This document shows, piece by piece, positions 5,603-10,916 of a stretch of DNA of 22,974 bases. A model generated the notes under the pieces. It was not told the origin of the DNA and searched no databases. It saw nothing but the letters and a program-made list of their open reading frames with translations. Position 1 is the stretch's first letter, and each line of letters opens with the position of its first letter. A program made the position numbers and the translations under genes. The DNA comes from a virus, in the IMG/VR virus record IMGVR_UViG_3300032093_000883, positions 1 through 22,974 of that record; one strand, 5' to 3'.

Positions 5603-6166
5603 TTAATTCCAATTTTGTAACTCAACCAACTTTTGTAAGTCTATTAAATTTGTGTTAATTGTTCGTATCAAAAAGAAAATAGAGTAATTTCCCGCTTTTG
5701 TTTTTATCCCTTTAAGGTCTTGAATTGCTTTGTAAAGGTCTGAATTCTTACGAGCTAATTTAATGATATTAAAAACATTTGTTAACCTTATTTCGTCAAA
5801 TTGATTAAACTCTAAATTTTTCTTTTGTTCCTCAAAAATTTGTTGTTCCTCATTACTAACTATTTTCAATAAATAACCTAGTGAAATAAAATTTTGCTTG
5901 AAAATATTATTTGTTGCAATTACTACTCGTTTATAATTTCCTCTCTCAATTGTTTGTTGCTTTATCCTTGCAAGTCTATCTTGTTTCTTTTGTTCTTTTG
6001 ATATTTCTCTATCTTTTGATAATTGTTTCAATAAATTGTTCTTTTGTTCCTTTGCATCTTGTTTAATTACCTCGTTGAGTAAATTAATACCTTTTGTTTG
6101 TGCTAATTTAGTACTGTTTTTCACTTTGTTAGCTTGTCTAGTTCTTTTTACTGTTTTTGTTTCCAT
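5603..6166 (-). CDS. Lys/Gln-rich coiled-coil protein, 187 aa
   Basis: A 187-aa, strongly basic, largely helical protein. Residues 1-80 are Lys/Arg/Gln-rich (VKRTRQANKVKNSTKLAQ, KEQKKQDRLARIKQQ) and probably disordered or coiled coil. Residues about 80-187 are a helical domain with aliphatic heptads (FISLGYLLKIV, FIIKLARKNSDLY-like pattern, ending LIDLQKLVELQNWN). No catalytic motif and no known family. The basic head suggests nucleic-acid binding. It stands alone between two repeat-bearing non-coding regions, so it may be the factor that binds one of them; that is inference. Leader: seven A then CAGTT before ATG. Confidence 0.7.
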   Translation of the reverse strand: METKTVKRTRQANKVKNSTKLAQTKGINLLNEVIKQDAKEQKNNLLKQLSKDREISKEQKKQDRLARIKQQTIERGNYKRVVIATNNIFKQNFISLGYLLKIVSNEEQQIFEEQKKNLEFNQFDEIRLTNVFNIIKLARKNSDLYKAIQDLKGIKTKAGNYSIFFLIRTINTNLIDLQKLVELQNWN

Positions 6167-6469
6167 AACTGTTTTTTTAAATAAATGATTAATTAATTAT
6201 CTTGATGTAAAATTACAATTTAATTCTGAATTAAAACTATCTTTTTACTTTAAAATGTTAAGAAAAGTTAACAAATTTCAAGTTTTTTTTAAGTATTGAA
6301 TATGTTTAAAATCTAGTTCTTTTTGTGGTTAAAATCTAAGCAGGTTTTTTTATGGTGGATTGAATGAGAATAACACACAATTATAAATATTATTTATGTA
6401 TCTCAAAAGTTCATAAATTTTCTTTATGATAACAGTTAATGCAACAGTATTGCAATAAAATAAAATAGA

Positions 6470-6543
6470 TATAGTACAAAGTACAATAACTAAATGAGAT
6501 GGTCCGCAATGATCTACTTATAGTACAAAGTACAATAACTAAA
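6470..6543 (+). repeat. 25-bp direct repeat carrying tandem AGTACAA heptamers
   Basis: The same 25 bases lie at 6470-6494 and 6519-6543, 49 bp apart. Each copy contains two immediately tandem heptamers AGTACAA (6473-6479, 6480-6486; 6522-6528, 6529-6535), then TAACTAAA. Two more heptamers in the same orientation occur at 7106-7112 and 7130-7136, 24 bp apart. Same-strand iterated heptamers resemble replication-initiator iterons or operator arrays. Confidence 0.7.
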
Positions 6544-7105
6544 GATAGTTAGACTAGCTAGGAGGAGGGATTTTGATTTGCACTTTTCCCTTTTGAGAAC
6601 GGGAGGGGATAGGTATGCGTGTATAAGTCCCCTGAGTATACGTATTCTTTTTTCACAACTAGCCATACAAAGGACAATACAATAGCAATACGTGACTTAT
6701 AAGACACTTTATGCTACCGAATAGATAGATTATATCACTAAGCATATAAAAGTCTCTGAGGGGGGCTAATTATACGCAATAAGATATAGTGTCCAGTTTT
6801 TTGCTTAATAAACTTGACATTAATGGGCCGCCAGCACCAATATGCATAATACATTTAGCATAGTCACCTTACACAAATAAGCTTATGGGCTGATGAATCA
6901 TTTACTCTTATAAGCCTATAGACTAATTTTAAAAGAGGGGAGGGATAGTAGTACTGTCTAGTACCTGTATCTCACATAAACAACTTATGATGCAAGGGCA
7001 GTCAGCTGGATGCTGATTGGCACGTATCATTATACATAGAAATAAACAATAAAATAAGCGTTTTGTAACTATCTGATTATCAGGAAGAAAATGTTACACT
7101 TTTTA

Positions 7106-7136
7106 AGTACAAGTTGTGGTTTATAAGCAAGTACAA
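7106..7136 (+). repeat. two further AGTACAA heptamers
   Basis: AGTACAA at 7106-7112 and 7130-7136, both preceded by A and in the same orientation as the four copies near 6500. They lie about 100-130 bp upstream of the promoter of the rightward operon, so they could also be activator or repressor sites. Confidence 0.5.
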
Positions 7137-7210
7137 AGTGGGGGTCTATTTAACATAATATTATAGTGTTTCCATCAAGCATTGTGCCATAGTTAATAAT
7201 TCTTAAATAA

Positions 7211-7242
7211 TTTGTTTATTTAATTTATTGTCTTTAGCTTTG
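7211..7242 (+). promoter_or_regulatory. Bacteroidota-type promoter of the rightward operon
   Basis: TTTG (7211-7214), then 20 bases, then TAGCTTTG (7235-7242), matching the -33/-7 consensus of the Bacteroidota primary sigma factor (TTTG, 19-20 bp, TAnnTTTG). The first ATG follows only 5 bases after the -7 box, so the transcript should be leaderless or nearly so. Confidence 0.8.
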
Positions 7243-7247
7243 TTATT

Positions 7248-7439
7248 ATGGATAGAATAATTGATTATAGAATGTTAGCTTCTTTGAGTGATGATATGAA
7301 GAAGGTACTAGTAGATATAGCTTTAGAAGCGTATCTTGATGGGTTAAGTGATGGGGTGAATATAGAGGCAGGGTTAGCCTCAGAGAATAGTGGTAAGTTC
7401 ATATCAGAATTAGCTGGTGAAATAGGATTTAAGTTATGA
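7248..7439 (+). CDS. small acidic hypothetical protein, 63 aa
   Basis: A 63-aa protein, first gene of the rightward operon. It is helical (LSDDMKKVLVDIALEAYLDGL), followed by a Gly/Glu/Asn-rich segment and FISELAGEIGFKL. The start is 5 bases downstream of the -7 box, so translation of a leaderless mRNA is expected. Its TGA overlaps the next ATG (ATGA). Family unknown. Confidence 0.65.
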   Translation: MDRIIDYRMLASLSDDMKKVLVDIALEAYLDGLSDGVNIEAGLASENSGKFISELAGEIGFKL

Positions 7440-7663
7440 GTCCAGAACAAGAAGCCGCAGATCTAGTAAATAAGTATTACAATCTATTTAGCATAGATTT
7501 AGAGAATAGCATTAGTATATATGAGGCAGCCCAATGTGCTTTAGAAGCTGTTGATGTAATCTTAAATGCAGATATTCCTATGTTAGAAGAGGATGCTGAT
7601 GCCTTCTATGACTATTGGACTCAAGTGTATAACGAATTAGAAAAATATGAGGGGATTTACTAA
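7436..7663 (+). CDS. small helical phage protein, 75 aa
   Basis: A 75-aa acidic, all-helical protein: SPEQEAADLVNKYYNLFSID, then IYEAAQCALEAVDVILNADI, then FYDYWTQVYNELEKY. The order 'A.ELV.KY' - 'A..CAL.AVD.I' - 'YW..V..ELEK' is one I know from many small phage proteins of unknown function, commonly near HNH nuclease and terminase genes in Bacteroidota phages. It overlaps both neighbours (ATGA upstream; 17 bases with the HNH gene). Confidence 0.75.
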   Translation: MSPEQEAADLVNKYYNLFSIDLENSISIYEAAQCALEAVDVILNADIPMLEEDADAFYDYWTQVYNELEKYEGIY

Positions 7664-7955
7664 AGATGGTGTTAACCTAGATGTATGTGCTTACTGTAAA
7701 TGTTCGATAGATGAGTATAGTGCTACGGTTGATCACCTGTATGCGAAAAGTAGGGGAGGGATATTAAGTAACAAGAATAAAGTACCTGCGTGTGGAGAAT
7801 GTAATAAGCTTAAAGGTAGTATGAATATAGATGAGTTTCATAGGGCCTTAAATGGATTGATATACTATGAGCATGTAAAACATAAGGAGAGTATATCGTA
7901 TCTCAAGAAGGTTAAGTTAAATGTAGAATCACTAATAAATGATAAGAAGAAATGA
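7647..7955 (+). CDS. HNH endonuclease, 102 aa
   Basis: A 102-aa HNH nuclease. C14-x2-C17 opens the zinc site, VDH (D29-H30) is the His-containing core, then SRGG, N44 with VPAC, and C49-x2-C52 followed by N53-K54 complete the treble-clef HNH fold. Residues 60-102 form a helical Lys-rich tail. HNH proteins next to terminase genes assist DNA packaging or cutting in several phages (for example HK97 gp74); the same role fits this position but is inferred. Start: ATG at 7647 overlaps the upstream gene by 17 bases; its stop overlaps the next ATG by 4. Confidence 0.9.
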   Translation: MRGFTKDGVNLDVCAYCKCSIDEYSATVDHLYAKSRGGILSNKNKVPACGECNKLKGSMNIDEFHRALNGLIYYEHVKHKESISYLKKVKLNVESLINDKKK

Positions 7956-8227
7956 GTAAGAAGAAACAAGAAAAAGCTTTAGAAGAAATGATGAGGCTAG
8001 ATGAGAAGTATGAATTATATGACAATCTAGATGAGGTGTATCAAATAACTTTAAAAGGGCTTATTTGGAGTGTTATTGAAGATGATAAGTTATCAAAGGA
8101 GATAGTAGATAAGATAGAGCTTTATTTAAGAAGGCATCACGCTAAGGGCGGCCACCCTGCTATAGTGTTTAACATGGATGATAATAGATTTGATTTTGTA
8201 ACAATAAGACATTCAGAAGATGAGTAG
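7952..8227 (+). CDS. hypothetical protein, 91 aa
   Basis: A 91-aa charged protein: Lys/Glu-rich helix at 1-20, helices to about 65 (VYQITLKGLIWSVIEDD, IVDKIELYLRRHHAK), then a short strand region GGHPAIVFNMDDNRFDFVTI. It overlaps both the HNH gene (4 bases) and the RepL-like gene (8 bases). Not recognised; its placement suggests a partner of one of them. Confidence 0.7.
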   Translation: MSKKKQEKALEEMMRLDEKYELYDNLDEVYQITLKGLIWSVIEDDKLSKEIVDKIELYLRRHHAKGGHPAIVFNMDDNRFDFVTIRHSEDE

Positions 8228-8750
8228 TTTACTTTATGATATGATACTTATGGAGGCTGATAAGATAGCTTACCATAGACAGAAAGACCTAGAACTATAC
8301 TACAAAGATAAGAATGGAGAGATAGTTCCTTTGGCAGAAGCATACAGTCCAGAAGTAGAAGATATAATCAAGCAGCTATCTAAAAGAAAGCGTATGCGTT
8401 ATTTCATTACTTTTGCTGATGGATTGAAAAAACAGAATGAGCTAACACAATCCGCTAATAGGATTATTAGATTATTAGTAGGAGATATGGGCTATGACAA
8501 CAGGGCTTATGGTTGGTCACTAAGGGATATTCAATCTGCACTTACTATGAACATGACTCTCGTATTAAAGAACATGAAGGTGCTATGTGGTGAAGATATT
8601 GTTCGCTACTATAGCGTAAAAAACAAGAGAACGTATATGGTTAATCCAGCTTACTTTTATAGAGGCACATTCAAAGGTTTATTCATGGCTGTTAAGAAAT
8701 ATGAGAATGACTTTCCAAAAAGAGACTTCAAACTAAATATCATTAAATGA
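8220..8750 (+). CDS. winged-helix protein resembling RepL replication initiators
   Basis: A 176-aa protein. Residues 1-75 are helical. Residues 76-150 read as a winged helix: SANRIIRLLVGDMGYD, a helix-turn-helix at about 100-120 (SLRDIQSALTMNMTLVLKNM), then a wing (DIVRYYSVKNKRTYMVNP, 126-143) ending in the YFYRGTFKG motif. The 'Y(M/T)VNP..F.RG' ending is characteristic of plasmid RepL and related Rep proteins, so replication initiation at a phage origin is a reasonable call; a transcription regulator with the same fold is the alternative. Neighbouring iteron-like heptamers lie 1-1.7 kb upstream. It overlaps the phosphoesterase gene by 4 bases. Confidence 0.65.
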   Translation: MSSLLYDMILMEADKIAYHRQKDLELYYKDKNGEIVPLAEAYSPEVEDIIKQLSKRKRMRYFITFADGLKKQNELTQSANRIIRLLVGDMGYDNRAYGWSLRDIQSALTMNMTLVLKNMKVLCGEDIVRYYSVKNKRTYMVNPAYFYRGTFKGLFMAVKKYENDFPKRDFKLNIIK

Positions 8751-9625
8751 ATGTAATTAAACATGCTAAGAATATCCATGAGATAAAATTAGAAGGAACA
8801 AAAGCTAGTATAGCTATGCTATCAGATATACATTGGGATAACCCTAAATGCGATTGGAATTTACTAAAGAAACATCTAGACTATTGCGTATCGGAGAACA
8901 TCCCTGTTATGATTAATGGGGATATGTTTTGTCTTATGCAAGGTAGAGGGGATAAAAGAGGAAACAAGTCTGATATACGCCCAGAGCATAACAACGCTAA
9001 ATACCTGGATAGTATTGTAGAGACAGCTGTTGAGTGGTTTAGTCCTTATGCGCACCTAATGACTGTTGTTGGATATGGTAATCATGAGGGAGGTATAATA
9101 AAATATCAAGAGACTGATATACTACAACGCTTTGTTGACCTATTAAACTATAAGAATAAAAGTAATGTTTACTCAGGAGGATATGGTGGATGGTTTATTG
9201 TGAATATGAAAGTTCATGGTAACGCAAACTACTGTACTAAGGTTAAATATTTTCATGGATCTGGTGGTGGAGGTATAGTAACGAAAGGTGCATTGAACCT
9301 TACTAGGGCGTTAGAGATGTATGAGGGATTCGATGTATTTACTATGGGCCACATACATGAGAACAGTTGTCGTAATGACGTAAGAGATACTGTTGATTAT
9401 AGTGCTAGAGGAGGGTATAAAAACTCATTGAAAGATATTCACCTTATGCTTACTGGTACGTACAAAGAGGAGTATGAAGATGGTAGCAAGGGATGGCATG
9501 TGGAAAGAGGTGCGCCACCTAAACCTATTGGGGGTAGGATTCTTACCATAGAGCATAAAAGAGTTAGGAGCAAAGAAGAAGATGCGGTAATAAGACAAAT
9601 AGATAGTCATAAATTTCCACTATGA
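8747..9625 (+). CDS. calcineurin-like metallophosphoesterase, 292 aa
   Basis: A 292-aa member of the calcineurin-like phosphoesterase superfamily. All metal-binding blocks are visible in order: SDIH (26-29), NGD (57-59), GNHE (111-114), H170 in FHGSGGGG and GHIH (201-204). It therefore should bind two metals and hydrolyse a phosphodiester or phosphomonoester; phage relatives include DNA exonuclease-like and phosphatase proteins, and the substrate is not evident. No signal peptide, so it is cytoplasmic. It follows the RepL-like gene with an ATGA overlap and overlaps the next gene likewise, suggesting a role in phage DNA metabolism. Confidence 0.9.
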   Translation: MNVIKHAKNIHEIKLEGTKASIAMLSDIHWDNPKCDWNLLKKHLDYCVSENIPVMINGDMFCLMQGRGDKRGNKSDIRPEHNNAKYLDSIVETAVEWFSPYAHLMTVVGYGNHEGGIIKYQETDILQRFVDLLNYKNKSNVYSGGYGGWFIVNMKVHGNANYCTKVKYFHGSGGGGIVTKGALNLTRALEMYEGFDVFTMGHIHENSCRNDVRDTVDYSARGGYKNSLKDIHLMLTGTYKEEYEDGSKGWHVERGAPPKPIGGRILTIEHKRVRSKEEDAVIRQIDSHKFPL

Positions 9626-9798
9626 GAATAAATGCCCAGATAGAAGAGATGTGTGGTGTAGTAGAGATGTTTCTATTCGTAAAGAAGCAGGTTACTGTTA
9701 GAATTGTGTTTGACGATAAGGACAAGGAGGAACATCATATACAGTTACTTCATAAGGCATACGATGTAGCTGTAAATTTCTTTACCTTTGGTAGATAA
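9622..9798 (+). CDS. small hypothetical protein, 58 aa
   Basis: A 58-aa frame whose ATG overlaps the phosphoesterase stop (ATGA). The protein has a helix (INAQIEEMCGVVEMFLFV), a strand (QVTVRIVFDDKDK) and a final helix (HHIQLLHKAYDVAVNFFTFG). Last gene of the operon that starts at 7248; a new promoter follows 20 bases later. Family unknown. Confidence 0.65.
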   Translation: MRINAQIEEMCGVVEMFLFVKKQVTVRIVFDDKDKEEHHIQLLHKAYDVAVNFFTFGR

Positions 9799-9818
9799 TT
9801 TAGTTTAAAATATTTTTA

Positions 9819-9826
9819 TATCTTTG
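9819..9826 (+). promoter_or_regulatory. TATCTTTG -7 box upstream of the Lys-rich gene set
   Basis: TATCTTTG matches the Bacteroidota -7 element and lies 11 bases before the ATG at 9838. No TTTG is found at the usual -33 spacing. The downstream ACAAAAAA stretch is shared with the box before the scaffold gene, supporting function. The leader would be only a few bases long. Confidence 0.65.
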
Positions 9827-9837
9827 ACAAAAAAAAT

Positions 9838-10014
9838 ATGAAGACAGATAAATATTGGGCTTCTAATCCAGATAAGAATGGAAGCTACGTAGACAAAGGA
9901 AGAGTGGAGGGGAGACCTGTTGCTGCTGCCACTTTAAAGGATGAAGCTCCTACATCAAAGGTAGCTTTCAAATTAATGTACAAGAATACTAAAGATAAAA
10001 AATACTGCGACTAA
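9838..10014 (+). CDS. small basic hypothetical protein, 58 aa
   Basis: A 58-aa Lys-rich, probably disordered protein (MKTDKYWASNPDKNGSYVDK, later KVAFKLMYKNTKDKKYCD). It starts 11 bases after a promoter box and ends with a TAATG junction to the next gene. Start and stop packing, rather than homology, support it. Basic charge and position between DNA-metabolism and terminase genes make a DNA-associated or virion-internal role possible. Confidence 0.65.
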   Translation: MKTDKYWASNPDKNGSYVDKGRVEGRPVAAATLKDEAPTSKVAFKLMYKNTKDKKYCD

Positions 10015-10181
10015 TGAAAAAAGGAAATGCACTTAAAAAAGCTATGATGTCAGAATACATGGGATCTGAAGCTGAAGAAAAATACTCTTCTAAAAAAGAT
10101 AAGATGAAACACGAAAAAGGTGAATCTAAGAAAGAAGAAAAGAAAGAAAAGTTTATGTCTAAATTTAAAAAGAAAGGATAA
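10014..10181 (+). CDS. extremely Lys-rich small protein, 55 aa
   Basis: A 55-aa protein with 19 lysines (about one third of residues), interleaved with Glu and Ser and with two Met-rich spots, ending FMSKFKKKG. No hydrophobic core is apparent, so it is probably disordered or a single charged helix. TAATG junctions on both sides couple it to its neighbours. Histone-like or polyamine-like DNA neutralisation is a possible role; not shown by sequence. Confidence 0.65.
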   Translation: MKKGNALKKAMMSEYMGSEAEEKYSSKKDKMKHEKGESKKEEKKEKFMSKFKKKG

Positions 10182-10672
10182 TGGCAAATTTAAAAAATCT
10201 AATCGGTAAAGCTTTAAACAAAGCTAAAAGCTCTAAACCATCTGATGAAGGAAACGGAACTAAAACAAGAGTAATTAAAAAAGGTATGACTCCTAAGCAA
10301 GGAATGGAGTATAAGTCTAAAGAAACAAATGAATCAATTAGAAAAGGACTTGGTAAGTTAGATGATATGCTTTTTGAGATGAAACGACCAGGATTTAATC
10401 CTAATGTTCCTGCTTCTGCTAAAACAACTAAACCCGCTCCTATACAAGCTGCTAAAGAAAAAAGAGATAAAATACAAGCTACATTTGGAGGTCCTAAACA
10501 AATTTCATCTAGAGGTGGAACTGGAATGAAAACAGAGCTTAGTCCTGCTTATAAAGAAAGCAAAGCGGAAGATGTAAAAAGACTTACTAAACCAGGTGGG
10601 CTTAAAAGTGAATTAACTCAATATGAAAGAAGTTTAGGCAGACGTAGAAAAGATAAATTTAGAAACGATTAA
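10181..10672 (+). CDS. basic disordered protein, 163 aa
   Basis: A 163-aa, Lys/Arg-rich protein of low hydrophobicity. The head is ANLKNLIGKALNKAKSSKPS (possible amphipathic helix), the middle has a short ordered island (IRKGLGKLDDMLFEMKRPGF, about 53-72), then Pro/Ala/Lys segments and an RRRKDKF end. It is likely largely disordered and nucleic-acid binding. It sits between two other small basic genes in one transcription unit upstream of the terminase, so an internal virion protein is conceivable. No family recognised. Confidence 0.7.
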   Translation: MANLKNLIGKALNKAKSSKPSDEGNGTKTRVIKKGMTPKQGMEYKSKETNESIRKGLGKLDDMLFEMKRPGFNPNVPASAKTTKPAPIQAAKEKRDKIQATFGGPKQISSRGGTGMKTELSPAYKESKAEDVKRLTKPGGLKSELTQYERSLGRRRKDKFRND

Positions 10673-10674
10673 TT

Positions 10675-10839
10675 ATGCTAAACAACAACTCTGGCATAGA
10701 TCCTAAACTTATTCAGAAAGCGTATGCTAAATACGATAAGATTAAGAAGAATAAGAAGAAGTCTGAGAAAGGCTATTACAAATCTGATAAGATAGCTAAT
10801 AGTCAATCAGAAGCTACAACCAGAGATAAAGGATATTAA
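10675..10839 (+). CDS. small Lys-rich hypothetical protein, 54 aa
   Basis: A 54-aa frame 2 bases after the preceding stop: MLNNNSGIDPKLIQKAYAKY, then a Lys run (KIKKNKKKSEKGYYKSDK) and a polar end. Fourth and last of the small basic genes; a strong terminator begins 21 bases after its stop. Same general character as its three neighbours, with no recognised fold. Confidence 0.6.
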   Translation: MLNNNSGIDPKLIQKAYAKYDKIKKNKKKSEKGYYKSDKIANSQSEATTRDKGY

Positions 10840-10860
10840 TTCTCCAATCAACTATAAACG

Positions 10861-10885
10861 AGCCACCAAACGAGGTGGCTTTTTT
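10861..10885 (+). terminator. intrinsic terminator before the terminase gene
   Basis: AGCCACC (10861-10867) pairs perfectly with GGTGGCT (10874-10880) around AAACGA, followed by a T run to 10885 and ATTTG. A 7-bp GC-rich stem with U tail is a standard Rho-independent terminator ending the small basic gene unit. Confidence 0.9.
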
Positions 10886-10904
10886 ATTTGTCACTAATAT
10901 TTAC

Positions 10905-10912
10905 TAAATTTG
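10905..10912 (+). promoter_or_regulatory. TAAATTTG -7 box directly before the terminase ATG
   Basis: TAAATTTG fits TAnnTTTG and is only 4 bases upstream of the ATG at 10917, just after a terminator. Transcription would start at or next to the A of ATG, giving a leaderless terminase mRNA. A TTTG exists at 10887-10890, but spacing (14) is shorter than usual. Confidence 0.6.
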
Positions 10913-10916
10913 TGAC

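Larger units (their letters stand above)
6167..7247. other. 1.1-kb non-coding divergent region with iterons and G tracts
   Basis: The longest gene-free stretch of the window, between a leftward and a rightward gene. Only frames of about 25 codons or fewer are present. It holds a 25-bp direct repeat containing tandem AGTACAA heptamers, two later AGTACAA copies, and G-rich tracts on the + strand (6561-6570, 6601-6610, 6760-6765, 6935-6944, 7140-7144) that stand out in an AT-rich genome. It also has a dyad around 6612-6651 and ends in a clear promoter at 7211-7242. A replication origin or a regulatory/untranslated RNA region is plausible. Confidence 0.65.
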
